Shown piece after piece: positions 51,892 to 60,903 of a DNA stretch of 64,000 bases. The first letter of the stretch is position 1; the number at the start of each line of letters is the position of its first letter. Location: contig DATAZE010000049.1 in assembly GCA_036272195.1 (NCBI GenBank), positions 62,001-126,000 of the forward strand, given 5' to 3'. This stretch comes from DASXHY01 sp036272195. Lineage in GTDB: Bacteria; Verrucomicrobiota; Verrucomicrobiia; Limisphaerales; DASXHY01. Below the pieces are notes generated by a model. That model did not search any database, had not been told where the DNA came from, and saw only the letters and a program-made list of their open reading frames with translations. The position numbers and the translations under genes were made by a program.

Positions 51892-52973
51892 GAGGTCAAA
51901 GGAAACTTCACCGCTTTCCTCTCCTTGGTCGCCTGGTAAATGGCCGTGAATAATTCCACCGTGCGACGGCCATCCTCGCCGGTGATGGAGGGCGGGCGTT
52001 TCTCGATGATGGCGCGAAGAAAATCCTGGATTTGCAGGCGATGGAAATGTTCCATCGGATTTACCGAGTTGAACAAGCGCGCGTCTTCTTCCTTCCACTG
52101 CGGCAGAAATTTTTCCTCGCCGCGAATGGTCCAGATGTCGTTGAACGGCGCTTCGGTGATGGCCGACACGCCGGGCACAAACATCGCACCGCCGTCCGTT
52201 TGCACGCCCACGGAAGCGCCGTTCGCGCCGTGCACGGAAACGCGCGCGTTGATGGCGGGATTTTGACTGTTGCTCACCACGATATTTCCGAGCGCGCCGC
52301 TTTTGAATCGCACAACCGCCACGGCAGTGTCCTCCACTTCGATGTAAGGGTGATTCACGTTCGCCCAGTAGCCGAAGACCTCGTCGATCTCGCCAAGATA
52401 CCAGATCAGCATGTCGAGTTGATGCGGCGATTGGTTCACCAGCACACCTCCCCCTTCATGTTTCCAACTGCCGCGCCAGGGATCGCTCTTGTAATACGCC
52501 TCGTCGCGCCAGCCAAAAATCGTGGCGGTGCCAAGAACGGGCTGGCCGATTTTGCCGTCATCAATCGCGCGGCGGATGCGCTGGCAGGGCGGATAAAATC
52601 GGCGCTGGCAGATGGTGCTGAGGATTGTCTTGTTCGCGCGCGCGGCGGCGAGCATGGCGTCGCAATCCGCCAACGACGACGCGAGCGGTTTTTCGACGAG
52701 AGAATGGACTCCCGCCTGTGCCGCGGCAATGACGGGCGCAGCGTGCTCAGGATGCGGCGTGCAGATGCAAATCGCTTCGGCACCGCTTTTCGCGAGCATT
52801 TCCTGCATGTCGGTGAAGGCAGCGACGCGATATTTTTCCGCGAAAGCGTTCGCTTTTTCAGCCGTGCGCCCACACACCGCGACAAATTCCGATTCCGGCA
52901 GGCTCCGCAAAGCGGCCGCGTGCAGATGACCGACTTTTCCGCAACCGACTAAAGCTGTTTTGAGTTTTGACAT
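51888..52973 (-). CDS. Gfo/Idh/MocA-family NAD(P)-dependent oxidoreductase
   Basis: A 361-residue dehydrogenase. N-terminal Rossmann fold: ALVGCGKVGHLHAAAL near residues 7-22. The conserved EKP (catalytic Lys) is at residues 94-96 (LVEKPLASS). The C-terminal alpha/beta domain has GGGVLVNQSPHQLDMLIWYLGEI near residue 165, in which the His acts in catalysis, and YFxSGxLG near 220. Members oxidise or reduce sugars and cyclitols; the substrate is not determined here. It converges with the GntP permease. A zinc-dependent dehydrogenase lies upstream on the same strand, separated by repeat DNA. Confidence 0.88.
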   Translation of the reverse strand: MSKLKTALVGCGKVGHLHAAALRSLPESEFVAVCGRTAEKANAFAEKYRVAAFTDMQEMLAKSGAEAICICTPHPEHAAPVIAAAQAGVHSLVEKPLASSLADCDAMLAAARANKTILSTICQRRFYPPCQRIRRAIDDGKIGQPVLGTATIFGWRDEAYYKSDPWRGSWKHEGGGVLVNQSPHQLDMLIWYLGEIDEVFGYWANVNHPYIEVEDTAVAVVRFKSGALGNIVVSNSQNPAINARVSVHGANGASVGVQTDGGAMFVPGVSAITEAPFNDIWTIRGEEKFLPQWKEEDARLFNSVNPMEHFHRLQIQDFLRAIIEKRPPSITGEDGRRTVELFTAIYQATKERKAVKFPLTS

Positions 52974-52977
52974 GGGG

Positions 52978-53020
52978 AATTAACGCAAAGGCGCGAAGAA
53001 GCAAAGGCGCAAAGAAGAAT
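52978..53020. repeat. GCAAAGGCGC repeat, one-armed copy
   Basis: AATTAACGCAAAGGCGCGAA and AAGCAAAGGCGCAAAGAAG tandemly repeat the AAGGCGCAAAG unit found as arms at 20858-21009. It is upstream of the Gfo/Idh gene start. Confidence 0.65.
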
Positions 53021-53054
53021 CAAGGGTGAAAAAAGCGCGATAGCGTTTCGAAGT

Positions 53055-53126
53055 GCGGCAGCCCTCTGCCGCTTTGTAGGATATAGCAAAGGGAGGCATC
53101 GAAAAAGCGCCAGAGGGCTGGCGCAG
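53055..53126. repeat. Palindrome CGGCAGCCCTCTGCCG / GCCAGAGGGCTGGC
   Basis: GCGGCAGCCCTCTGCCGCTT (53055) and AAGCGCCAGAGGGCTGGCGC (53105) form an inverted pair; each arm also has a small inner palindrome. It lies in the gap between the Gfo/Idh and alcohol dehydrogenase genes. Confidence 0.7.
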
Positions 53127-53163
53127 TCCAAAACCTGTCGGAGAAATTGTCCGCCTCGTTGGT

Positions 53164-54195
53164 TCATGGTTTCAACAACACTTTCATCAAGCCTTTTTCG
53201 CCTGCGTAAAGGCGCTCGAACCATTGCGCGCCTTCCTCGAGCGGCGGCGTGGCGCTGATAAAATCAGTCACATTGACTTTGCCGCTGGCGATGAGGTCCA
53301 GGCACGCGGGATATTCGCCGGCGGAAGCGCAGGTGCCGATCAGTGTGAGTTCGCGCGTGACGACGGCTTGCAACGGCAGATCAACCTGCGGTTTGAGATT
53401 TCCCACGAGCGTGATGCTGCCGCCTTTGCGGACGGATTCGACGGCCGTTTTGACCGTGGCCGGCAGACCGACCACTTCGAACGCCGCGTCCACGCCGCGC
53501 CCGCTCGTGAGCAAACGAATTTTTCCCTGCAAATCAGTTTCCGCGGCTGGAAGAATGTGCGTGGCGCCGAATTGCTGTGCGAGCTTGAGTTTTCCTTCGT
53601 CCAAATCAATCGCGATGATTTGCCCGCAACCTCGCGCGCGCAGGACTTGCACGATGAGCAGGCCAATCATGCCAGTGCCGACCACTGCGACCGCGGCGTT
53701 CAACGAGAGGGGCGTCCGCTCGACGGCATGAACCGCGACCGAAACAGCTTCGACCATGGCCGCCTGCTCGAAGCTCAGATTATCAGGCAGGCGATAAAGA
53801 ATGAGTTGCGGCACGGCCACGTACTCCGCGAAGGCGCCGTGGCGGCGATATTCGCCGCAGGAAACACCGAGCACGCGACGGTTCTCGCACAAATTGATTT
53901 CGCCGCGACGGCAGTACCAGCATTCGCCACACGAAACGGTGGAGTCGAACGTGACGCGGTCGCCTTTTTTCCAACCGGTTACCAACCCGCCGGTTGCGGC
54001 GATGACTCCGGCGGCCTCGTGTCCCATGACGATGGGAGGAATGCGGCGGCCGGAACTTCCATCCATGCCGTGCACATCGCTGCCGCAAATGCCGCAGGCG
54101 CGCACGCGAACGAGCACCTCATCGGGCTGCAACTTCGGCACGGGAAAATCCTCGATGACGAACTGCTTATATTCTTTGAGGACGAGAGCCTTCAT
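53164..54195 (-). CDS. Zinc-dependent alcohol dehydrogenase (MDR, sorbitol/threonine type)
   Basis: A 343-residue medium-chain dehydrogenase. Catalytic zinc ligands: C37 in CGICGSD and H59-E60 in GHEAAG. Structural zinc cysteines: C89, C92, C95 and C103 (CGECWYCRRGEINLC). The Rossmann motif VVGTGMIGLLIVQVL is near residue 165. Overall the sequence resembles polyol or threonine dehydrogenases. The alcohol substrate is unknown. With the Gfo/Idh gene it may oxidise sugar alcohols or cyclitols, but the 190-base gap contains palindromes and co-transcription is uncertain. Confidence 0.88.
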   Translation of the reverse strand: MKALVLKEYKQFVIEDFPVPKLQPDEVLVRVRACGICGSDVHGMDGSSGRRIPPIVMGHEAAGVIAATGGLVTGWKKGDRVTFDSTVSCGECWYCRRGEINLCENRRVLGVSCGEYRRHGAFAEYVAVPQLILYRLPDNLSFEQAAMVEAVSVAVHAVERTPLSLNAAVAVVGTGMIGLLIVQVLRARGCGQIIAIDLDEGKLKLAQQFGATHILPAAETDLQGKIRLLTSGRGVDAAFEVVGLPATVKTAVESVRKGGSITLVGNLKPQVDLPLQAVVTRELTLIGTCASAGEYPACLDLIASGKVNVTDFISATPPLEEGAQWFERLYAGEKGLMKVLLKP

Positions 54196-54241
54196 GGGTG
54201 GAAAAATACAATTAGTTCACGTGCACGGCCATATTCAACAA

Positions 54242-54317
54242 CGGGCGGCTGGAAAGCCGCCCGAACCCGCAGACTAGAATGTCTGCGCTACGTAGCGCGG
54301 GCTTTCCAGTCCCGCCC
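54242..54317. repeat. Palindrome GGGCGGCTGGAAAGCC
   Basis: CGGGCGGCTGGAAAGCCGCC (54242-54261) with GGGCTTTCCAGTCCCGCCC (54298-54317) forms an inverted pair; a further AGACT/AGTCT type stem lies inside. The element is upstream of the alcohol dehydrogenase start. Confidence 0.65.
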
Positions 54318-54366
54318 TGACGGATTCCGAGGACTTCCCAGCCCCCAGTTCATCCGCATGCGACTC

Positions 54367-55590
54367 TTACGCGCCAAATTTATCGAACATCTTCGCGTTC
54401 GCCTGCATGAGGCGGATGAGATATTTAGCCTCGAACACGCCCAGCGAGCCGAGGTTCGCACCGGTTTCAGTGAAGCGCTCCAGCTTGTCTGATCCGCTCA
54501 ATGCGGAATTCAACAACACGGGCTGCGGATGCCACGAATGACCGTGAGCCGCGCACGGCGTGGAGTGGTCGCCGGTAATGGCGAGCACGTCCGGTTTTTT
54601 GCGCAACAAGATCGGCAGCGCGGCATCAAAATCCTCAATCGCCTTTCTCTTCGCGGCGCAGTTGCCGTCTTCACCCGCTTTGTCGGTGTATTTGTAGTGG
54701 ATGAAAAAGAAATCGAAATTGTCGTATTCGGCAAGGTAACGCTCGAACTGTTCCGAGATGGTTTGCGGGCCTTCGATTTTTTTCATGCCCACAAGTTGCG
54801 AGAGGCCTTTGTACATCGGATACACGGCAATCGCGGCGGGCTTGAGTTTATACCGGTCTTCGAACAGCGGAATGTCCGGCTGATGGGCAATGCCGCGCAT
54901 GAGAAACCCGTTGGCCGGTTTTTCCTTCGCAATAATCGGCAGCGCCTGCTTGTAAAAATCAGCGATGAGCGCCGCCATCTTTTTTTGTTTGGGATTTTCC
55001 AGGTCGCGCGGCTTGACGATGGGAACGGCGAAACCTTCGCGATTGGGATCGGCATCGGTCAACGGACCTTCCAGGTCCTTGCCGCGAAACACGACGACGA
55101 AGCGGTGTTCCTTGCCGGCCTTGATGATGACCTCGGTGTCGCCGATCTTTTTGATTTTTGCGGAGAGCATGGCGCAGAGTTTCTCACACGTCTCGGTCGG
55201 GATACGTCCGGCGCGGCGATCCGTGACGATTCCCTTCGCATCGATCGTGGCAAAGTTTGCGCGGGCACAGACATCGCCGGGTTTCAATTCCACACCGAGG
55301 CCGAGCGCTTCGATGACGCCGCGGCCCACTTGAAATTCGAGCGGATCGTAGCCGAAGAGTCCCAGGTGACCCGGGCCGCTGCCCGGCGTGATGCCGGGCG
55401 CGACGGGAATCATGCGTCCCTGCGCGGAATCCTTGGCGAGCGCATCGAGGTTCGGCGTTTTGGCGGCTTCGAGTGGTGTGAGGTAATTTTGTTCACGCGT
55501 CGCGATATCACCGAGCCCATCGAGAACGATGAGCACGACTTTCGCGTTCATTTTCAGCGTCAGTTCAGAATAGAGAGCGTCCAGGTTCAT
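54367..55590 (-). CDS. apgM: Cofactor-independent phosphoglycerate mutase, archaeal-type ApgM
   Basis: A 407-residue enzyme interconverting 3- and 2-phosphoglycerate without 2,3-bisphosphoglycerate. It belongs to the ApgM family of the alkaline phosphatase superfamily. LIVLDGLGD near residue 17 holds a metal ligand; TPGSGPGHLGLFGYDP near residue 62 holds the catalytic Ser; PDVLAITGDHSTPCAAHGHSWHPQPV near residue 330 holds metal-binding Asp/His residues. The ATG at 55590 (MNLDALYSELTL) is preferred, because the family begins there; ATG 55614 or 55551 are alternatives. ApgM replaces the standard GpmI/GpmA enzymes in some bacteria. Confidence 0.88.
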   Translation of the reverse strand: MNLDALYSELTLKMNAKVVLIVLDGLGDIATREQNYLTPLEAAKTPNLDALAKDSAQGRMIPVAPGITPGSGPGHLGLFGYDPLEFQVGRGVIEALGLGVELKPGDVCARANFATIDAKGIVTDRRAGRIPTETCEKLCAMLSAKIKKIGDTEVIIKAGKEHRFVVVFRGKDLEGPLTDADPNREGFAVPIVKPRDLENPKQKKMAALIADFYKQALPIIAKEKPANGFLMRGIAHQPDIPLFEDRYKLKPAAIAVYPMYKGLSQLVGMKKIEGPQTISEQFERYLAEYDNFDFFFIHYKYTDKAGEDGNCAAKRKAIEDFDAALPILLRKKPDVLAITGDHSTPCAAHGHSWHPQPVLLNSALSGSDKLERFTETGANLGSLGVFEAKYLIRLMQANAKMFDKFGA

Positions 55591-55678
55591 TTTCAGTTTC
55601 CAATGTTGGTTCACGCGCGCGGCGGCGCGATGCCGCTACACGTTAGCCTAAGTTTGCGAAGAAGCGAGCGGGGGCGCA

Positions 55679-57685
55679 ATGGGAATTGCGATTCCGCCGC
55701 GCCGGAAGTTCCAATTTGCCGTGCGCCCGGAGTTTGCTATGTTTTCACCGCAGATGAGCATTGAAACACCATCATCTGGCGAAGGGATTTCTGGGAGACT
55801 CCTCTTCCGCCGATTACCCCTGAGCCTCGCAATTGCCGTCATGGCGCTGGGCACACTGGTTATCATCGGCTGGTTCGCGCATTGGACGACGGTGATCCAA
55901 GTGCTGCCAAGCCTTCCGCCCATGAAGTTCAACACGGCGTTGTGTCTGACCTGTTGCGGCGCGAGCCTGATGTTTCTGTATTTTGAGCGAAGACTTTTTG
56001 TGCTGTGTTCAGCGGCGGTTCCAGCAGCGATCAGCCTGTTGACATGGTTGGAATATCTCACCGGTGAACATCTCGGAATCGACCAATTATTGATCAAGGA
56101 CTACGTCCGCACGGCCACGGCATTTCCGGGGCGCATGTCTCCCCTGGCGGCAACATGTTTTCTGCTGCTGAGCATCGCATTGATACTGGCCAGCCGGGAA
56201 TGGCGCAAAAACCAGGCCCTCACCGCGGCGGGGTTGCTGTCGTGTATTGTCGGCGTCATCGCGACTGTGGGATTGTTTGGATATTTAATGGGCATCGAAG
56301 CCGCGTATGGTTGGGGCGCCTATACGCGGATGGCGTTGCACACGGCAATTTGCTTTCTGGCACTCAGCACCGGGCTGCTTGCGTGGAGCTATGAGGCCGC
56401 GAAAAAAACCGGTTTTAATTTCCTTCGCTGGCTGCCGGTCACGGGTTCACTCACGCTCATGATAATGATCGCGTTCGTTTCGGTCATCAGTTTTGCGCAG
56501 TTGAAAATCGCTCTCGGCTGGCGAAAACACAGTTACGAGGTACTGACGACGGCCCAAACGTTTCTGGCCGATCTCTTTTCCTCCCAGCGCGGAATGCGCA
56601 ACTTCGTGCTGACCAGCCAACCGGTCGCGCGTGATGCCTACGAATCCGGGATTTCCAACGCTCCCGCGCATCTCGCGGAACTCGTCACGCTGACTCGCGA
56701 TAATCCGAGCCAACAATCCCGTTTGAAGACCCTCAAGACCGACCTCGACGAATTGTCAGGCTACTCGAAGGAGCTGATTGAAATCCGAAACACGGCCGGA
56801 CTCGAAACGGCAATACAAACGGAGGCGAACGGCCAGGGCTTCGAAGTTATCAACCGAACGGTCCGCGATCTGCAGCTGTTCACCGACGAAGAAAAGAAAT
56901 TGTCGGAAGAACGAAACACCTCCGCCGAGGCGAATTTTAGAAACACTGCGGTGCTGCTGGTATTTGGCAGCGTGCTGGCGGCGGGGTTGCTCGTGTTTGC
57001 GAACTGGATGGTAAACCGCGAAATGCGCCGCCGCCGCCGCGCCGAACAAATGCAGGCGCGGCTCGCGATGGAACTGAAAGGCCTGATCGAATCCTCGGGA
57101 GAAGGAATTTACGGCATCGATGTCCGAGGCTGCTGCACCTTCATCAACGCGGCCGGTGCGCGGGCGATCGGTTACGATCTTTATGAAGTTCTTGGCAAAA
57201 ACATGCACGATTTGACACATCATTCCCGGGCTGATGGTTCGCGTTATCCAGTCGAGGAATGCCCCATTTTCCTCTCCTTCAAGTCCGACCTGAGTTGCCG
57301 CGTGGACTCGGAAGTGTTTTGGCGCAAGGACGGCTCGTCTTTCATGGTTGAATACACGTCTTTTCCCATTGTGGAAGAAAGTGTCATCAAGGGGGCGGTG
57401 GTTACCTTTGCGGACATCAGTGAACGACGGCGTCATGAAACTGAACGGGAAAATTTGATCGCGGAACTGCAACAAGCCCTGGTCGAAGTGAAAACGCTGT
57501 CCGGACTCATTCCTATTTGCGGCTGGTGCAAAAAGGTCCGTTCCGATACAGGATTTTGGCAGAATGTGGAACAATACATACGGTCACGGACGGATGCGAC
57601 CTTCTCCCATGGCATCTGCCCGGATTGCGCGGATAAATTCAAGGTGGATGTCGCGCGCGTCAACACGCCAAAGCTCGGATCTTAA
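55679..57685 (+). CDS. Membrane sensor: CHASE3-like domain, PAS and Cys-rich C-terminal domain, no kinase
   Basis: A 668-residue protein. Five or six hydrophobic segments near residues 45-220 form an N-terminal membrane part. A CHASE3-like periplasmic/extracellular region follows (about 255-400, with YEVLTTAQTFLADLFSSQRGMRNFVLTSQ), then a hydrophobic segment near residues 420-440. A PAS domain (about 465-585) contains MELKGLIESSGEGIYGIDVRGCCTFINAAGARAIGYD and ADISERRRHE. The last 50 residues hold a CxxC...CxxC pattern (ICGWCKKVR and ICPDCADKF), which I recall as a common tail of PAS proteins. No His-kinase or GGDEF motif follows. The start may be 55739 (MFSPQMS). The signal and output are unknown. 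Confidence 0.78.
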   Translation: MGIAIPPRRKFQFAVRPEFAMFSPQMSIETPSSGEGISGRLLFRRLPLSLAIAVMALGTLVIIGWFAHWTTVIQVLPSLPPMKFNTALCLTCCGASLMFLYFERRLFVLCSAAVPAAISLLTWLEYLTGEHLGIDQLLIKDYVRTATAFPGRMSPLAATCFLLLSIALILASREWRKNQALTAAGLLSCIVGVIATVGLFGYLMGIEAAYGWGAYTRMALHTAICFLALSTGLLAWSYEAAKKTGFNFLRWLPVTGSLTLMIMIAFVSVISFAQLKIALGWRKHSYEVLTTAQTFLADLFSSQRGMRNFVLTSQPVARDAYESGISNAPAHLAELVTLTRDNPSQQSRLKTLKTDLDELSGYSKELIEIRNTAGLETAIQTEANGQGFEVINRTVRDLQLFTDEEKKLSEERNTSAEANFRNTAVLLVFGSVLAAGLLVFANWMVNREMRRRRRAEQMQARLAMELKGLIESSGEGIYGIDVRGCCTFINAAGARAIGYDLYEVLGKNMHDLTHHSRADGSRYPVEECPIFLSFKSDLSCRVDSEVFWRKDGSSFMVEYTSFPIVEESVIKGAVVTFADISERRRHETERENLIAELQQALVEVKTLSGLIPICGWCKKVRSDTGFWQNVEQYIRSRTDATFSHGICPDCADKFKVDVARVNTPKLGS

Positions 57686-57703
57686 TCCGGAGAATGTTTC
57701 TCA

Positions 57704-58804
57704 ATGAGTTCCCTTTCATTGCACGAATTGCATCACAGCCTCGCCGCGCAATTCCGACAAATCGGCCAAACCGAAGTGGTGGCCAGCTATGGCGATGTCC
57801 GCGCTGAGCACGCGGCGTTGCGCGAGACGGCGGGCGTGCTTGACCTGAGCTTTCGCAGCCGCATTTGCCTGACCGGCGCGGACCGCGTGCGTTTTCTGCA
57901 CGGCCAGGTGACCAACGACATCAAACGCTTGCGCGCCGGTGAAGGCTGTTATGCCGCGGTCGTTACGGCCAAGGGCAAAATGGAGAGCGACCTGAATATC
58001 TACGCGCTGCAGGATGAATTGTTGCTGGATTTTGAGCCGGGGTTGACGGTGGCAATCTCGCAACGATTGGAGAGATATATCGTCGCTGATGACGTCCAGG
58101 TGGTGGACGTGGCGCCGCATTACGGGCTTTTGAGCGTGCAAGGACCGGAGGCCGCAACCGTGGTGGAGGCGTTGAAAATTTTCGGCGAATTGCCGGCAAA
58201 ACCTTTTCAATCAGTGAAAATTTCCGATGAGACGCTCGGCGAGATTTATTTGGTGAATCAACCGCGGTTGGTTGGCAACGGCATGAACGGTTTTGATTTA
58301 TTTGTTCCCATCGGCTCGCTCGGCGCTGTGGCGGACAAATTGATCGCGGCGGCGAAATTGGCGGATGGACGCGCGTGCGGATGGGATGCTTTCGAAATGG
58401 CGCGCATCGAAGCGGGTGTGCCGCGCTTCGGCGCGGACATGGATGAAAGCAATATTCCGCTCGAATGCGGGATTGAGGCGCGCGCGGTGAGCTACAACAA
58501 GGGCTGCTATATCGGCCAGGAAGTCATCAATCGCATTCACAGCATCGGGCACGTGAACAAGGAATTGCGCGGCTTGCGGCTGGCAGATGATTCAAGCGCT
58601 TTGCCCGCGAAAGGGGACAAACTATTTCATGACGGCAAGGAGGTTGGCTACGTGACGAGTGCCCTCAAATCGGAGGCGCTTGACGCGAACATCGCGCTGG
58701 GATACGTGCGGCGCGAGGCGAATGCGGCGGGAACGGAACTTATTTTACGATCTGCCAGTGGCGAGACGAAGGTGTTAATTGTGGAATTACCATTTTTGAA
58801 ATAA
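57704..58804 (+). CDS. ygfZ: YgfZ/GcvT folate-binding protein
   Basis: A 366-residue protein needed for repair or assembly of certain Fe-S proteins with folate. The signature KGCYIGQE lies near residue 266-273 (C268 conserved). The GcvT-like N-terminal region has VLDLSFRSRICLTGADRVRFLHGQVTNDIKRL near residue 45. It is shorter than glycine-cleavage GcvT and lacks its C-terminal domain. The window has other sulfur and Fe-S genes, but not nearby. Length is typical (about 330-370). It is followed 24 bases later by a dehydrogenase gene on the same strand. Confidence 0.9.
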   Translation: MSSLSLHELHHSLAAQFRQIGQTEVVASYGDVRAEHAALRETAGVLDLSFRSRICLTGADRVRFLHGQVTNDIKRLRAGEGCYAAVVTAKGKMESDLNIYALQDELLLDFEPGLTVAISQRLERYIVADDVQVVDVAPHYGLLSVQGPEAATVVEALKIFGELPAKPFQSVKISDETLGEIYLVNQPRLVGNGMNGFDLFVPIGSLGAVADKLIAAAKLADGRACGWDAFEMARIEAGVPRFGADMDESNIPLECGIEARAVSYNKGCYIGQEVINRIHSIGHVNKELRGLRLADDSSALPAKGDKLFHDGKEVGYVTSALKSEALDANIALGYVRREANAAGTELILRSASGETKVLIVELPFLK

Positions 58805-58828
58805 TGCCGCCGCGGATTATCTTCCTGC

Positions 58829-59821
58829 ATGTCCTGGAAAGTCCTCATCACAGCGCGCGGCGTCCAATCGGCGGGCGAGCAGGCGCTGAATCTTTTGCGA
58901 ACGGCGGGTTGTGAAATTATTTTCCCTCCCAAATTCGGACCGCTCAAGGCCGATGAGCTGACCAGCGCGCTGCCCGGCATGGATGCCGTGCTGGCCAGCC
59001 TGGATGAATATTCCGCACCGTTGATGCCTTCCTCCGCTGCCGGGAAATTGAAAATCATCGCCCGTTGGGGTGTGGGTTACGATTCGGTGGATGTGGCAGC
59101 GGCGACGCAGAGCGGAATCGTCGTCACCTACACGCCGGGTTTGCTGGATGATGCGGTCGCGGATTACACGTTTGCATTGTTGCTCTCCCTGGCGCGCCAT
59201 ACGCACGAGGCACAGACGGCCATGCAACGGGGCGAGTGGAAACCTGTTTGGGGCGACGACGTGGGCGGCAAAACGTTGGGAATTATCGGTCTCGGACGCA
59301 TCGGGAAAGCGGTCGCGCGGCGGGCAGCCGGATTCGGCATGCGCATATTGGCGCACACCACTCATCCTTCACTGGAAAGCCAGGGAATAGAATTTGTCCC
59401 GCTGGAACGCTTGCTGACGGAAAGCGATTTCGTTTCCCTGCACGCGGCGCTGACGTCGTCCACTCGCGGGATGATTGGCGAATCGCAATTGCGGCAAATG
59501 AAACGCGGCGCGTATCTCATCAATACCGCGCGCGGGGCGTTGGTGGATGAAGCCGCGCTGGTGCAAGCGTTACGCGAGAATCGAATCGCGGGTGCGGCGT
59601 TGGATGTCTACTCGACCGAGCCCCTGCCGGCCGAAAGCGCGCTTCGCACCGCGCCGAATCTTCTGCTGATCCCGCATCAATCCTCCTACGCGCGCGGCAC
59701 GGGCGAGCGCGTGAGTCTGGCGGCGGCGCAAAGCATCGTGGATTTGATGAACGGAAAAAAGCCGCAGAATGTTTTAAATCCGGACGTGTTCGAGAGTCCG
59801 CATTTTCGGACGCGCTGGTAA
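58829..59821 (+). CDS. D-isomer specific 2-hydroxyacid dehydrogenase (SerA-like)
   Basis: A 330-residue NAD-dependent dehydrogenase. Rossmann motif GLGRIG at residues 154-159. Catalytic residues R235 (NTARG), E264 (YSTEP) and H283 (IPHQSSY) are all present, with the WGVGYDSVD segment near residue 80. Shape and length (about 310-330) fit phosphoglycerate or other D-2-hydroxyacid dehydrogenases without a regulatory ACT domain. Substrate is not clear. It could feed serine synthesis together with apgM, which is an inference from the neighbourhood. ORF end is 70 bases before proC. Confidence 0.9.
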   Translation: MSWKVLITARGVQSAGEQALNLLRTAGCEIIFPPKFGPLKADELTSALPGMDAVLASLDEYSAPLMPSSAAGKLKIIARWGVGYDSVDVAAATQSGIVVTYTPGLLDDAVADYTFALLLSLARHTHEAQTAMQRGEWKPVWGDDVGGKTLGIIGLGRIGKAVARRAAGFGMRILAHTTHPSLESQGIEFVPLERLLTESDFVSLHAALTSSTRGMIGESQLRQMKRGAYLINTARGALVDEAALVQALRENRIAGAALDVYSTEPLPAESALRTAPNLLLIPHQSSYARGTGERVSLAAAQSIVDLMNGKKPQNVLNPDVFESPHFRTRW

Positions 59822-59890
59822 TTGTGATTTCAATGACTCTGAGCAATTTGGGCAGTGACAGCGCGGCGGGCTCTTGATAGAAACCCTCAC

Positions 59891-60706
59891 ATGGCTTCCA
59901 AATTGACAATCGGTTTTCTCGGCGCGGGTAAAATGGCTACGGCGCTGGCCAAAGGATTCATTCGCGCGGGATTGGTAACGCCCAAACAAGTCATCGCCAG
60001 TGACGTAAGCGAAGCGGCACGCGCGGCGTTTGCCAAGGAAACCGGCTCAAAAACGGCGGCATCCAACCCGGAAGTCGCGAAATTTGCGGAAGTGCTGATC
60101 CTGGCTGTAAAGCCCGACCAGGTCGCGGGCGCGTTGTCAGAAATTCGCGATCATTTTTCGGAAAAGCATTTGCTTGTCTCCATCGCTGCCGGCGTCACGC
60201 TCGCAAAACTCGAGGCGGGATTGGGCACGGGCGCACGGGTCATCCGCGTGATGCCGAATACGCCCGCGCTCGTGGGTTCGTCCGCGACAGGATTTGCGCT
60301 CGGCAAATCCGCAATGGCGGCAGACGCGGAAATCGCGGCGAAGCTTTTCTCATCGGTCGGCGTGGCGTTCCAGGTGAAGGAATCACTGCTCGACGCCGTC
60401 ACCGGCCTGAGTGGCAGCGGGCCGGCGTATGTTTATTTGTTCATCGAGAGCCTGAGCGATGGCGGTGTGGCTGCCGGTTTGCCGCGCGACGTGGCCACGA
60501 AATTGGCTGCGCAAACGGTACTGGGTGCGGCTAAAATGGTTTTGGAAACCGGCCAGCATCCCGGCGCGCTCAAAGACATGGTCACGAGCCCCGGCGGCAC
60601 CACGATCGAAGGTTTGCACGAACTCGAAAAAGGTAAAATGCGCGGAACAGTCATGAGCGCCGTGCGCGCCGCGACGGATAAGTCGAAGAAACTGGGGCAA
60701 GGGTAG
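59891..60706 (+). CDS. proC: Pyrroline-5-carboxylate reductase
   Basis: A 271-residue enzyme, last step of proline synthesis. N-terminal Rossmann segment IGFLGAGKMATALAKGF (residues 6-22), the AVKPDQV segment near residue 80, VIRVMPNTPALVG near 118, and the C-terminal DAVTGLSGSGPAYVYLFIESLSDGGVAAGLPRD and LKDMVTSPGGTTIEGLHELEKG typical of ProC. The ATG at 59891 is chosen, since an in-frame ATG at 59855 would add 12 residues not seen in the family. Confidence 0.95.
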   Translation: MASKLTIGFLGAGKMATALAKGFIRAGLVTPKQVIASDVSEAARAAFAKETGSKTAASNPEVAKFAEVLILAVKPDQVAGALSEIRDHFSEKHLLVSIAAGVTLAKLEAGLGTGARVIRVMPNTPALVGSSATGFALGKSAMAADAEIAAKLFSSVGVAFQVKESLLDAVTGLSGSGPAYVYLFIESLSDGGVAAGLPRDVATKLAAQTVLGAAKMVLETGQHPGALKDMVTSPGGTTIEGLHELEKGKMRGTVMSAVRAATDKSKKLGQG

Positions 60707-60739
60707 CGAAGGGCATAAGCTGCCTTCAGCCCCGCCATA

Positions 60740-60862
60740 ATTTCCGATTTCAAACCTCAAATTTGAAATTTCAAACGAGGAATTTCTGTCGGCGACTCTC
60801 ACAAGAACGTGAGGATGAAGTCAGCGACTTTTAAATTTCAAATTTGAGATTTGAAATTAGCC
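60740..60862. repeat. AAATTTGAAATTTCAAAT repeat, left of the four-helix-bundle gene
   Basis: CAAATTTGAAATTTCAAAC near 60760 and AAATTTCAAATTTGAGATTT near 60833 are alternating complementary units. Similar units occur at 61380-61448, so the gene at 60904 is bracketed. Confidence 0.75.
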
Positions 60863-60903
60863 GATTCTCTGGCGTAATCCGGTGAACAACAAAGGAATTC
60901 CAT

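Noticed and set aside
53224..55764. Two long plus-strand frames over the alcohol dehydrogenase and apgM genes
   Set aside because: Both are antisense to genes with intact catalytic motifs, so they are considered composition artefacts.
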